From assembly GCF_027579695.1 (NCBI RefSeq), contig NC_083587.1, positions 8,292,501 to 8,356,500 on the forward strand: a stretch of DNA of 64,000 bases. Reading direction: 5' to 3'. Made by a program: the position numbers and the translations under genes. The notes beneath the pieces were generated by a model. The model did no database searches, was not told where the DNA came from, and saw only the letters and a program-made list of their open reading frames with translations. Source of the DNA: Neoarius graeffei. Taxonomy: Eukaryota; Chordata; Actinopteri; Siluriformes; Ariidae. This document shows positions 45,864-57,300 of the stretch, piece after piece (the stretch's first letter is position 1; each line of letters begins with the position of its first letter).

Positions 45864-46545
45864 GGCTACGTTTACATTACGTCGAATCAGCGGATCATCA
45901 GATTAACGTTCTTAAAACGATTTGCGTTTACACTAAAACCGTTAGCCGTGCACACAGCAACACCAATACACAGATACGCTCGGCTCCGCAGGCATCCTGC
46001 GCTCCAAATCACTCCGCCCTGAACAGCGAGTGCCCTCTGGAGGGTGCACACTCCGGCCCTGCGCAGCTCACACAGCACGCGAGTGAAGTGCACAAGCCAC
46101 GATTCGGGACTGAGCCGCTGTGTGTGTGATCCCAGCGCATATCACTTACTACTTGCAAGTGGAAGGATGGCAAGCCTAAAGACAATCATAACTACGCAAT
46201 GGGCAGTATTTGCATCAGTATTTTCATACTTTTATACTCTTTAATGAAAGGTGATACAAGGCGGAAGTCCGCGCCGTTTTTCAGCAGTCGCGTCACATGA
46301 CCAACGCCAGCGAATCAGGAAGGTGGATGTCACAGTGACGTTGTCCAATGAGGACGCCAGCTAGAGCTCAGCACAGCGTATTCGCGTATCTCAATGTTTA
46401 CACAGCACCGGAGCTGACACGATCTGGATTGAATACGTGGACGCTGGCGGATTCCCGTTTCCCGGCTTTTCCAGGTGGTTTAATGTAAATGGACAGTGCA
46501 TCCATGAAGAAAACGAGACAGATACGGTCTAATGTAAACGTAGCC
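45864..46545. mobile_element. Harbinger-type MITE, copy 2 (complete)
   Basis: 682 bp with inverted ends GGCTACGTTTACATTA and TAATGTAAACGTAGCC, flanked by ATA. Same family as 1337-1674 and 47587-48290. It is inserted into the BEL/Pao fossil. Confidence 0.85.
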
Positions 46546-47289
46546 ATAATTGCCAGCAGTGCTTGATGTCTAAAGCATGCAGTCAAACTCATCCTACTGT
46601 GCTTCATATTAAGGGACATCTTGCAACTCTGGAACAATCAAAGGAACCATCCAATAATCAGTTGACCCCACTCAAAACATGTAGCCCAACAGGGGCCGGT
46701 AACAGGCAGAAGAACTAGCCTCCTGTTGCGGACTATGGGTAAGAAAAGATTGTTCCAGCCTATTCTTTGACTGGTTAAGAGATAACTGGTCTGGACAGCA
46801 ATGATTTTCACATCCTTCTCAAGGTTTTTACACAGAAGGAAATGCCTGTCACTGTAAATGATCTGGTAACTCCTGAAGACCTGACTAATTGGCCATATTT
46901 GTCAAAGGTGTACATCCCAAGCATTAAGGCAAATGTTGTGCTGTTAATTGGTATCAATGCTCCCAAGATAATGGAACCTTGGGAGGTCATCAACAGCTGT
47001 AGGAATGGTCCATATGCCATTAAGACATTGCTGGAATGGGTCATCAGTGGGCCACTGACTAGAAACAATGACAACTTGGAGCAACGGTTTCTTTCTTCTA
47101 CAGCAAACAGGATTTCTCTGTCCAAATTGGAGAAAATGCTGACCGATCAGTACAACTTTGTAATTAAAAGGGGGTACATTTCTGTTTTTCATGTATTTTG
47201 ATCATGCATTGCATAAAAAGTGGGATTTTCCTCACTGAAACAAAATTGTCTTGTTTATCCATCATTCAGTGCAGGCACAATCTTTTACA

Positions 47290-47360
47290 GGTTCCACCAA
47301 CATTTGAACTCAGATGCCTGGATTCACCATCCAGAGTGCTAACCATGACACCATGGAGCC
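47290..47360 (-). tRNA. tRNA-Gln-like, altered anticodon loop
   Basis: On the minus strand GGCTCCATGGTGTCATGG, TTAGCACTCTGGA, TCCAG, GAGTTCAAATG and GGTGGAACC follow tRNA-Gln closely, with paired acceptor (one mismatch) and T stems. The anticodon loop reads TGGTGAA in place of CTCTGAA, losing U33. Probably a pseudogene. Confidence 0.65.
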
Positions 47361-47586
47361 AAATCATTCAGCACTTGTGCTTTTTGGAAGATCAATACAG
47401 ACATATAGTGGCCAATACCATTGAAGCTGTGATGATATTGCAATAAAGCCCAGATTCAAAATTGCAGAACTGGCCCGTACCCATCTTGAAAAGAAGTTGT
47501 TTCATGGTGATGGACACAAAGGGTTTGGGACATAAAAGCTGGCTTGACCAAAAGGAGTCTTCTGTTGAGACAGTCTGTGCATGTTA

Positions 47587-48290
47587 GGCCAAGTTTACAT
47601 TAGACCGTATCTGTCTCGTTTTCTTCACGGATGCACTGTCCGTTTACATTAAAACGCCTGGAAACGCCGGGAAACGGGAATCCGCCAGGGTCCACGTATT
47701 CAATCCAGATCGTGTCTGGTCCGGTGCTGTGTAAACATTGAGGATACGCGGATACGCTGTGCTGAGCTCTAGCTGACATCGTCATTGGACAACGTCACTG
47801 TGACAGCCACCTTCCTGATTCGCTGGCGTTGGTCATGTGACGCAACTGCTGAAAAACGGCGCGGACTTCCGCCTTGTATCACCTTTCATTAAAGAGTATA
47901 AAAGTATGAAAATACTGATGCAAATACTGCCCATTGTGTAGTTATGATTGTCTTTAGGCTTGCCATCCTTCCACTTGCAAGTGGTAAGTGACGCGCATGC
48001 CCGATATGCACTGAGATCTCACACACAGCGGCTCAGTCCAAATCACTGCTTGTGCACTTCACTCACGTGCTCTGTGAGCTGCGCAGGGCCGGAGTGCGCA
48101 CCCTCCAGAGGGCACTCGCTGTTCAGGGCAGAGTGATTTGGAGCGCAGGATGCCTGCGGAGCCGAGCGTATCCATGTATTGGCGTTGCTGTGTGCACGCG
48201 AATCGTGTATTGGCGTTGCTGTGTGCACGCTAATCGTTTTAAAAACGTTAATCTGATGATCCGCTGATATGGTCTAATGTAAACCCCACC
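47587..48290. mobile_element. Harbinger-type MITE, copy 3 (complete)
   Basis: 704 bp, inverted ends GGCCAAGTTTACATTA and TAATGTAAACCCCACC, flanked by TTA on both sides. Opposite orientation to copy 2. Lies between two tRNA-Gln-like sequences. Confidence 0.88.
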
Positions 48291-48322
48291 TTAGTTTGGA
48301 AGCTGCAAATGAAGGATTCACA

Positions 48323-48386
48323 GGTTCCACTGAGATTTGAACTCAGATCACCGGATTCAGAGTGCTAACCATTGCACCATGGAACC
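48323..48386 (-). tRNA. tRNA-Gln-like lacking half the anticodon arm
   Basis: The acceptor (GGTTCCA / TGGAACC) and T stem (CTGAG / CTCAG) pair perfectly, but the anticodon region reads CTCTGAATCCGG. That is 7 nt shorter than tRNA-Gln and has lost the 5' strand of the stem. It cannot decode. Confidence 0.7.
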
Positions 48387-48490
48387 CAAGTCAACCAGTG
48401 TGATTGTTTTAACCATCAAATTACTGGCATCGACCTGGCAAAAAAAAAAAAAAACCACAGACCAAGATGGACACAAGCCACAGTCCTTGA

Positions 48491-48563
48491 TGCTGAAATC
48501 TGGGCTTGAACCAAAGATGCTTCAAGTTTCAGTCTAACACACTCCCAACTGAGCTATTTCAGC
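48491..48563 (-). tRNA. tRNA-Phe(GAA)-like
   Basis: GCTGAAATAGCTCAGTTGGG, then TTAGACTGAA and GGTTCAAGCC. The acceptor stem GCTGAAA / TTTCAGC pairs perfectly and the anticodon is GAA. The anticodon and T stems have mismatches, so it is probably a decayed copy. Confidence 0.65.
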
Positions 48564-48673
48564 AACTCCTGGGGCAATTACGTCATGGCTCTATCCAAAC
48601 AGCTGGATACAAAATTTGTCCCTCGTCAAATACATACAGCAAGCCGAAATTTTGTTTTGAGATTACATTAGAA

Positions 48674-48929
48674 CAGGGGTGTCAAACCTGATCCATAAAG
48701 GGCCGTGTGGCTGCAGGTTTTCATTCCAGCCATGCAGCAGCACCCTGATTTGGCTTATTCAATCAACTGACACACCCACCCTTTAATCAAGGGTGGGTGT
48801 GGCTGCAAGTATTTGACTGTGTGAAGACAGTTCAGTTGATTGAATGAGCCAAGTCAGGTGTGCTGCTGCATGGCTGGAATGAAAACCTGCAGCCACAAGG
48901 CCCTTTATGGATCAGGTTTGACACCCCTG
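48674..48929. mobile_element. hAT MITE, palindromic
   Basis: 256 bp with ends CAGGGGTGTCAAACCTGATC and its inverse, and almost the whole length self-complementary. An exact 8-bp duplication CATTAGAA stands on both sides (48666-48673 and 48930-48937). Confidence 0.95.
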
Positions 48930-48954
48930 CATTAGAATATGTTACAGGCATTTA

Positions 48955-49250
48955 GCAGACGCTCTTATGGGACTGTGGTCGCAACAGCTCCAGTTCGAAT
49001 GTGTGTGACAACACTGCTTTTTCCAGGTCACTCTTGAATGCTGGATCAGTGGAAAATATCGATGGACAAAAAGTGTTTGCCCATCAAGTGGGCAGTCCTC
49101 ACTCTCCGGTACTACCTTCTCGGACACCCGTTCACCCTCTGTTCTGACCAGTGGGACCACCACGCGGATCACTCTGGGTATCACCCTTCAGCACTTTAAA
49201 TTCAATTTGGCCTACAGACCGGGGGCTACATATGGTGGTGGCAGATTACC
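48955..49250 (+). mobile_element. SINE-like repeat, copy 2
   Basis: Preceded by the fish SINE tail word GGCATTTAGCAGACGCTC. The body (AAGTGGGCAGTCCTCACTCT, CCAGTGGGACCA) matches 32600-32885. Confidence 0.65.
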
Positions 49251-49640
49251 GGTAATGCCAGGAAAATGACAAAAGGAGGTCATCAAGATTGATGTCCATT
49301 GACCTTCTCAGGGCTCCAAACCGGGTTTTTAGCCTACCAAACGCACATTCTATTACCATCCGTGCATAGCCCAAAGACATTCCAAAGTACTGCTCTTGGG
49401 CAGTGCTCCCCCCATTGGCATATTCTTTGATCAGATATGGGAGCAGTGGATACGCGGGGTCGCCCAGTAGGTAAATTGGTATGGCCTCTTCATCAATAAT
49501 TTGCCTGGGACAGGGTGGAATATTTCCATTTTTCAGGTATGTGTTTAGATTAGAATTTGCAAACATACGAGCATCATGGATGCTCACCAGCCATTTATTT
49601 TAACATGATGGTGGCGCTGGTAATGGTGACAGGCAGCAGC
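49246..49640 (-). pseudogene. Harbinger transposase, C-terminal half
   Basis: [35 protein letters not shown] (second catalytic Asp in GDPAY) and [14 protein letters not shown] (catalytic Glu in ECAFGRLK). A stop or frame change lies just before MSIHDAR. The end after LLLSFSW is replaced by flanking repeat sequence. Confidence 0.85.
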
Positions 49641-52600
49641 AGTGGTGCGTGAGCGTTGTGAGCATATGAATGTCAGTGCACTTTTTTAAAGCTCTAACCT
49701 CCTTGTTTTTTGTCTTTATCGTCATTACTAACAAGTTCGGACAATCATTACTATTTACTGCAACAATTACAATGACTTACCACGGTATGTTGGGCCTTCT
49801 ATTTCTCATCACTTTCTTCTGTCACCTACTGAGTGGATTATGTGACCACCGAGGGCCTCTCCAATACGGCCGCGATTTCCTGCTGCTTCTGCCGGACAAC
49901 AACACTGGCAGTGTGGATCCCTCATCCAGCTTCCCCATGGAGATCATCCGTCCAGTATACATCAGCGGTAACCAGGGCTGGGGTCCCAGGCCATTGAGGA
50001 AGAGGGGGAGACGGGGTAGTGTGCGCCAGAGACTGAAGAGGCAAGGCCACCGCCAGATTCCTCTGCCCACTGTCATCTTAGCCAACATCCAGTCACTTCG
50101 CAACAAGATCGACGAGCTCCAGGCAAACGTCAAGTTTTCACCTGAGTATAAGAACACTCGTCTCCTTGCCTTGACTGAGACATGGCTCAAAGATCATGAC
50201 CCCCAGTCTGATTTGGGGATCGACAGCTTTGGGGAGCCTGTTCGCTTGGACAGAGATCCCTCGGTGACAGGTAAATCACTGGGGGGAGGCTTATGTCTCT
50301 ATGTTAATAAGAACTGGTGCAGCACGGTGATAATCAGAGAGTCACTATGTACCCCCGACATTGAACTGTTGTCTGTGTCCCTTTGTCCATTTTATTTACC
50401 AAGGGAATTTCCACAGTTATTTGTAACACTTGTCTACATTCACCCAAAAGCTAACGCCGAGTTAGCAACCCAGGTTATAGTCAAGGTGCTGCAGCGGCTA
50501 CAAGGGATTTCCCCGGATGCGCCGGTCCTTGTCATGGGCGATTTTAACCATTGTAAACCAGGGAAGTCCCTGTGTAATTTTTACCAGTATGTGACTTGTC
50601 CGACTCGCCATGGAAAATGTCTGGACCTCTGTTACGATTCTGTGAAGGGTGCTTACAAGTCCTTGCGCAGAGCCCCACTTGGTTTGTCGGATCACAATGC
50701 CGTGTATTTACTTCCGTCCTATAAACCAGTCCTGAAGGAACACAAGCCAGTGAAACATGTGGTTCCGGTTTGGTCGGAGGAATCAATCCAAAGTCTACAG
50801 GACTGCTACAGCTGTACAGACTGGGCCTTGTTTAAGGAGGTCTGTACTGATCTAGATGATCTCACAGAGACTGTGTCAGCATATGTAATCTTCTGTGAGG
50901 ACTTGGTTATTCCACTCAAACAGGTTTCTTTCTTTCCGAACAACAAAGCATGGATTTCAAAATCAGTTAAAAACTTAATAAATCAGTGTAACATTTGTTT
51001 TAATCAGGGGGACACTACTAAGTATAGAGAGCTACAAAAACAAGTTAAGAAAGAACTTAAGCTTGTCAAGTGTAGCTATAGAGTGGAGAACCTGCTTTGT
51101 GCCAGTTGCTCCTGCCCTGCATGGGAAGGGGTGAAATCCATGATGGGTATGAAAACCAAAAAATGTCCTATTTCCCATGGCAACATGTCTGACAATGAAC
51201 TGAATGTTTTTTAATAATCGTTTTAATACACACAACTTTGCAGTGGAACAATCCCATTTTAAGGCTGTGATAGTGGGCCAAAATCCCATCCACATTGAGG
51301 AAGGTATGGTCCGGAGACTTTTCCAGGGTGTGAAGGAGAGGAAAAGTCCAGGCCCTGATGGTATCAGTGGCCACTTACTCAAGAATTGTGCAGATCAGTT
51401 GTCTGATATTTTTTGCTATATTTTTAGACGCTCCCTCCATCTCAATAAGGTCCCTTGCTCATGGAAAGATTCCATTATTGTCCCCGTCCCTAAAAACAGA
51501 GCTCCAAAACAGCTGAATGACTAAAGGCCTATTGCCCTTACATCCCTTGTTATGAAGTCATTTGAGAAGATAAAGAATGCACTATTATCCACTGTGAAAA
51601 CCGGCTTGGACCCATTGCAATTCGCCTATAGGCCAGGTAGAGGGGTGGACGATGCCATATGCACTTTACTGAACTTGGTGCTCTCACACCTTGAGGCAGC
51701 TAACACCTTTGCACGTCTTGTTTTTATTGATTTTTCCTCTGCTTTTAACTGTATCCAGCCACATATTTTAGCTAAAAGGTTAAAGAACACACATAACACT
51801 GACCCTGGTCTTATTTCTTGGTTGATGGGTTTTTTAACCGTCAGATCCCAACGTGTCAGGGTCAACAATGTTTTATCTGATGCTCTGCTCTCCTCCACTG
51901 GTTCACTGCAGGGTTGTGTTCTCTCCCCCCTTTTATTTGTTTTATACACAAATTTGTGTCAAAGCCAGCACACAGGATGGCATATTTTAAGGTTTGCTGA
52001 CAACTCTGTTATTGTGTCTCTTTTAAAGTCAGATGATCCTGATCATGGCTCAGTGGTGTCTGATTTTATTAACTGGTGTAAGTAATCCTTTTTAGACATA
52101 AACGTCAGTAAAACTAAAGAAATGATCATTGATTTTAGAAAAAACAAAGATGTCATCTCCCCTGTATATATTAGTGATCAGGTAATTGAAGTTGTGGAGG
52201 AGCATAAATACTTGGGTACCATAATCGACTACAGATTTACTTTTGACAAACATGTGGACACTGTATGCAAGAAAGCTCACCAACGTATGCATTTTTTATC
52301 ATAAACTAAGGAATTTTAACATGGACAGCAGTTTTATGAGAATGTTTTACAGTTGTTTTATTGAATCTGTTCTTACTTTTTCTTTTATCTGCTGGTTTGG
52401 GTTGCTGACACAGAAAAACAAGAACCGTATTTTTAACATCAGTCTCTGTAGCAAAATTGCCAATACTCCCCTGAACAATATCTCCATTCACCATAAAATC
52501 AGGTCACTCGAAAAAGCACAGGCAATTTTAGCTGACCCCAGTCACCCCCTGTTCTCAGAGTTCTCCCTTTTACCATCCAGACGCAGATTTGTTTTAAAAG

Positions 52601-52804
52601 GTTGTAGAACCAACAGATTCAAAAACTCATTTTTTACCTACTGTAACCGTCCTTTTAAACACTTCTTGATGAATGTTTTTATTGTTCTAATTATTTATGG
52701 TTGGTTAATGTCTCAATTGTGACTGTATTTATTGTTGGTGCGTGTTTTTTCTGCTGGCTGCAAAATTAATTGCCCTCAGGGGACATTAAAAATACCTTGA
52801 ACCT
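49620..52804 (+). mobile_element. CR1/L2/Rex1-group LINE inserted in the Harbinger
   Basis: It runs from before the ORF at 49670 to a 3' end with TTGCCCTCAGGGGACATTAA and a TACCTTGAACC tail. Different family from the L2 copies at 24-29 and 36-40 kb. Confidence 0.8.
49670..52722 (+). pseudogene. LINE ORF2 (endonuclease and RT), broken
   Basis: 49670-51214 is one long open frame. It has an N-terminal hydrophobic stretch, a basic patch (RKRGRRGSVRQRLKRQG), then APE motifs NIQSLRNKIDEL, ALTETWL, GGGLCLYVN, VLVMGDFNHC and GLSDHNAVYL. RT blocks follow in other frames: 51204-51524 (ERKSPGPDGISGHLL), 51552-52085 (FAYRPGRGVDDA, IDFSSAFNCIQPH, TGSLQGCVLSPLLF, LRFADNSVIV; YADD reads FADN), and 52122-52722 with the thumb and C-terminus (HKYLGTIID). 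At least four breaks, so it is inactive. Confidence 0.85.
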
Positions 52805-53542
52805 TTCACCACCACGTCCATTATTTGTAGTCACAGGTAGCTTGAATATTTAAAGTATACCTGCCTTTCCTGTTAATGTAATCTGTAGAACTGGCTGAAG
52901 GTTGTTTTATCTCTGTGTGTGTGCACCGTCTACAGCACCTAGACACTGGGGGAGGCCGTGCGCTTGCTGAAATCCGTGCACAAGCTGTTGGACAGCAGTT
53001 TCTGTTGTCGGCAGTCGTATGTACTTAGGACCAAGATGCACAGTAATCGCTTTACACACTTGTCTGATTATTATGGAAACCATCGACCTAGAGAGCCCGA
53101 ATGTATTTGCCGTTTTCCGTATTCTACCCTCATCAGCTAAATAATATGGGGTGCAGGCTACTAATTTTGTCAATACACTGACTGGGCTCTGCATGACAGT
53201 CGTCTGGCCTTCAATGTAGAGATGCAGTAACTCCGCAAGCGAGAGCAGCGATGATTGCGACATTCGGAAGTTCTCGTGCCATTCCTCCGGGAGAACAACT
53301 TCATTTGTGAAGTTTAGCCACCAGGCAGCAGTTCGCCCGGGTCGGATCCAAAAGCGGCGGTGACATTGGTAAGCAGCAAGCCTTTGTCTTGGTGGGAGGA
53401 AAAGTGCCTGAAAAACTGCGACCCTCCTCGCAGTTCTTCTTCTCTGCTCCTCATAAAGCAGTTGTAGTCCTATTTGCAAATGCAAACAAACCAAAAGTGT
53501 TTGCAAATATGTAAAAACGACGACCACCCGTGTTGCATCCAT
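52805..53542 (-). pseudogene. Harbinger transposase, N-terminal half
   Basis: 211 residues from ATG at 53542: [36 protein letters not shown], then the HTH-like [19 protein letters not shown] and the first catalytic Asp in LGAVDGAH. It ends directly at the junction with the LINE. HARBI1-like fish transposases have this exact order. D1 is here and D2 and E are in the other half. Confidence 0.85.
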
Positions 53543-53790
53543 GAGACCATCAAACCAAAATACTGAGCGCCTGACGCAAATATTGTTCTGTGACGCATAT
53601 CGTGACGTCGGGAAAACCTAAAACTCCGTTTTCCACTATTTACACGCAGGCATGAAAACGGAGTTTTCAAAGATATCCGTTTTCAGTGACTGAAACCTCT
53701 GTTTATGTGTAAATGAGAGGTGCAACCGCATAAATAAATGTGTCTTCATAGATATCCGGCTACGTGTAAACGCACCATGAGAACGCGTGT

Positions 53791-54279
53791 TGCTTTATAG
53801 CTCTGCGGAACACTGGGAGCTGTTTGAGATGCGCTATCCTGGGGTTTAATATTGAAGGCACGTTCACGCTGTCCCTCTTCTTCCTCGTCACCCGCTTCCT
53901 CCTTTTCATCACTTTGTTCGCACTGAACCCATTTTATAACGCCATCCCAGAAGTCTTTGTAAAACTGAAATTTTGGTTCGTACCAGTCTGTATGATCAGC
54001 CTCTCTTTCAGAGTCCTCTTTTATCGATCTCTGTACTGATGCTTGCAAGTTATTAAACTCAACGAAAAATGCCTCAAATAACTTAATTTGTTTCTCAACA
54101 GTTTCTTTATCTTGGCCGGATTCAATAAGGCTGTTGATTTCGTTACGTTTATGTGTTAGAACACCAAGCTTCCCTCTGCGTGTTACAATTAACTTAAACA
54201 GTTCTCGTTCATTTGAGAAATCCTGGTCTTCAGTCTCTTCCTCAGTCATATTGAAACTTAACTCAAAAGCTTTAAACAC
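53791..54279 (-). mobile_element. BEL/Pao retroelement fragment (gag-like)
   Basis: A fossil piece with the charged coiled-coil start typical of BEL/Pao gag regions. It is separate from the element at 41-47 kb and in the opposite orientation. No LTR pair or other parts are recognised. The GC-rich 54280-54660 stretch beside it may be leader or flank. Age not judged. Confidence 0.55.
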
Positions 54280-54671
54280 AAAAGTTCGTTACTAACTTAA
54301 AAAGGTTGAACACAGCGCAGTAGGAAAGGCGAAAGGCAGCGCGCGCACAGGCCGGTTCAGTTTGTAAAGTGCGCGCGGCGGCTCAAGTTCAAATGCGAGC
54401 ACGGCGGCCCGTTCAGCAGTTCAGCCTTATTCTCACCAACCAGAAAAGTCAGTCAATCCTACAAGCACGTAAATCCACATCCACGAACTCCTGACAAGTA
54501 ATCCACAAGCTTGCGACAACGCAGCTTCCAATCTTCCAAAACCGTGTGCCTGCTGGCGTCTCCAAGCTTCTAAACTTTCCATACACACTTGACCACTCAT
54601 GCGCGCTCCGCTGATTAGCGCAGGTGAACCAATTAACCCTTTCATGTACCGGGCTCCACTTAAGGCCAAGG

Positions 54672-54745
54672 CCAACATCTCATATCATCTCTAGCCGCTT
54701 TATCCTGTTCTACAGGGTCGCAGGCAAGCTGGAGCCTATGTTGCA
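54672..54745 (+). repeat. Fragment of a common fish SINE-like repeat
   Basis: CATCTCTAGCCGCTTTATCC and TACAGGGTCGCAGGCAAGC are the far end of the repeat family whose tRNA-like head is at 30739-30998. Confidence 0.65.
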
Positions 54746-54937
54746 ACAGAAGGCTTGGTTCATCTTAGAAATGGTCAATGCACGACATAGGGGATGGCGT
54801 AGGAATCCCCAAGAACATCACAAGAAACTAAATTGCTATAGAACATAATTTTTTGACACTGAATTTTCCCGATTCAGGGATTATTCTTTTGAGTACAAAT
54901 TCCAACTCTGGACCCACCAGAGAGGGGGGGGGCGGGC

Positions 54938-55090
<153 letters not shown>

Positions 55091-55119
55091 ATTGTATCCA
55101 TCATTGGGCAAGGGCTTGG

Positions 55120-55345
55120 CTTGGGAAACAGAGAATTTTGAGGTCAAAAATCACAATCATTGCTGATCAGTGGTGAAGGTTTTGGGTTAAGAAGCAGAAC
55201 ATTTAGAGTTTAAAAACGCAATTATGGCTAGTTAAGTGGTTAAGGTCATGGGTCAAGAATTAGAGGGTTTTGAGGTTAAAACAGCAATCATTGCTAGTAA
55301 AAGGGTCAAGGTATTGTATACAAAATTAGAAGGCTCTGAGTGTAA
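55120..55345. repeat. Degenerate tandem repeat of about 66 bp
   Basis: Three to four units, each with CAATCATTGCTNGT-like, GGTNAAGGT and AGNTTTNAGGT words in the same order. Non-coding. Confidence 0.6.
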
Positions 55346-55740
55346 GCAGCCAATCAAGCCAAGTGGGGGTATCCAGTCAATCAGACTTGTTTTAAGGGCT
55401 ATTCCCCACAAGCCCCGAACCTAACCATAACCTCTACACCTAAACTTAGCCGTGATCCCAGTACCCAACCCTAACCCCAACCCCTAACCTCTCAACCCTT
55501 AAACCTAATCTCAACTACTAAAATCAAATCTTGGATCTAGACCTTCCCCTGATCCCGTTCCCGAACCCTGGTTGAGGACCATTAGACTGATCACCAACCC
55601 CTTCGACCAACATCCAGATTAAGGTACAGAAAGATTGTTTGCTTGGGAGTGTGGTGTCTGGGCTGTGGGGGGTGAGAGAGTAGATGGACTTTGGACAGGC
55701 CCGTGCAGAACGCAGGCCCCAGCTTTTGCTGGGGCAATGG
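55346..55740. other. No recognised gene
   Basis: C/A-rich with scattered CCTAACC words, then unremarkable sequence. Confidence 0.4.
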
Positions 55741-57300
55741 AAAACTTTCACCCTACCCTAATCCTAACCAGAGGTAGCCTATTTTGGGGAGTGGGCCAAA
55801 GATAGCACCTTCTGGATCACCAAACTTTACTTTAGCATGCATATGAAAGTCACCATTTACATATACAAACTGACAATGATCAGTTAAATAAGACCTGAGC
55901 CAGCAGAGGACCATTCCTTTACCTCCAATGACATTTTCTTGCCTATCCAGCAGAATGGAATGATCAGTGGTGTCAAAAGCTGCACCAAGGTTAAGCAGCA
56001 CAAGCAAGGAGACACACCCCCGATCAGGAGCCATTAGTTGGTAATTTACTACATTAACCAGTGCTGTGGCTCTGCTATGATGAGATCTAAATCCTGATTG
56101 ATACCTTTTATGGATGTTATTCCCATGTAGATATGAGCATAACTGTTATGCCACAGTTTTTTCTAGGATTTTGGAGATAAAAGGGAGGTTTGATATTGGC
56201 CTATAATGGGACAGCTGACAAGGGTTGAGGTTAGGTTCTTTAATCAAGAGTCTGACAACTGCTAGGTAAAAGGATTTAGGTACATAGCCATTGCTAAAAG
56301 AATAACTGATTGTTTTTCAAAAAGAGGTTTGATTGCTTCTGGTGTTATTTGTTTAAAGAATCATATAGGTAAGGGGTGAAAAAAATCCCCACAAGTACAC
56401 AAGTTGAAGATTTGGATTGAATAAGTGAAATTAGTTCAGTCTCTTTAAGGAGTGTAAAACACAAATCATTGCTCATAGTGTTGGATACCTATCAAATTGT
56501 CTAGTTTCAAATTAATAGTTTGATATTTTTGCCTGATATTTTCAATTTTGCCATTAAAAAAAACTTCATTAAGCCATCGCTACTACATATTGAAGGTTTG
56601 CATGTTTCTGTGGTGGTCTTATTCCTAGTTAATTTTGCAAAAGCATTCCATAAAAATGTAAGATTATTTTTATAATCTTCTATTATGGTGGAGAGAAACA
56701 TTGAACAAACAGCATTAGAAGCTTGTCTCTGAAGTTCCAGTGGCTCTCATTCTATGCTAATTGGAATACTATCAATTTTGTTTGACACCATTTTCTAATT
56801 TTACATGTGTGTTGTATGTGTGCATGTGTGATTGCTATACCAAGGTGCTAGGGTTTTTTTTTTCTCCTGAATTATTTTCTTTTAAGTGGAGCTACATTAT
56901 CGAAAGTAAAGCAGAATGTTGACTCGAAGCATTCAGTTGTCTGATCAAGTTCTGTGAGGTCCAATCATAGTTGATAACTCTGGGAAACTACTGATAAAAC
57001 TTTATGCAGTAGTTGCTGTGAATGTACTTTTGATGTGATGGTGTGCAGGGTGCATATATTATTGTTAAGACATTTCAAAAAAGATGAGGTAATGGTCTGA
57101 GGGAGCATCAGACTGTGGAAGTATGACTATATTTTCTATATTTAATACAAATGCAAGTGCTAGATTGAGAGTGTGACCACTAGGAATCATACAAAAACCT
57201 GAACAAAAATAGGGTTAGGTCCTGTGACATTCTGATTTACCCCTACTGAATCTAGAATGGACACGGATGCTGTTCTCAGTCTTCCAGGTGATCAAAACAA
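55741..57300 (-). mobile_element. Old L2/CR1-group LINE remnant
   Basis: Minus-strand RT pieces: [23 protein letters not shown] and LCWLRSYLTDH (56034-55753), and IIEDYKNNLTFLWNAFAKLTRNK (56701-56507). The latter matches the IEDNKNNPRFLFNTVAKLT linker of the younger copies. Further decayed endonuclease text reaches about 57300. It is much more diverged than the other two copies. Confidence 0.75.

Larger units (their letters stand above)
40980..47200 (+). mobile_element. BEL/Pao LTR retroelement fossil, broken and interrupted
   Basis: Pieces of one old BEL/Pao-type element lie at about 40980-41142, 42548-43076, 45192-45862 and 46547-47200. Recognisable parts are the gag-like region with its zinc knuckle and the start of the aspartic-protease region. 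It has many breaks and no LTRs that I can identify. Three younger elements are inserted in it: a THAP-bearing transposon (41149-42541), a Tc1 (43079-45189) and a Harbinger-type MITE (45864-46545). It is clearly older than all three. Confidence 0.7.
49251..53776 (-). mobile_element. PIF/Harbinger transposon split by a LINE
   Basis: The minus strand carries a HARBI1-like transposase in two pieces, 53542-52907 and about 49640-49251, around a LINE at 49620-52804. The right end (53776) reads inward GGTGCGTTTACACGTAGCC, of the same GTTTACA style as the MITEs in this window. The left end is lost at a SINE junction near 49250. No Myb/SANT partner gene is seen. Confidence 0.75.

Noticed and set aside
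45887-46129. Open frames inside the Harbinger-type MITEs (also 1360-1584 and 48043-48267)
   Set aside because: Recur because the MITE copies are similar; no protein family recognised.
55420-55510. Telomere-like CCTAACC words
   Set aside because: Irregular and few; not a true (CCCTAA)n interstitial array.
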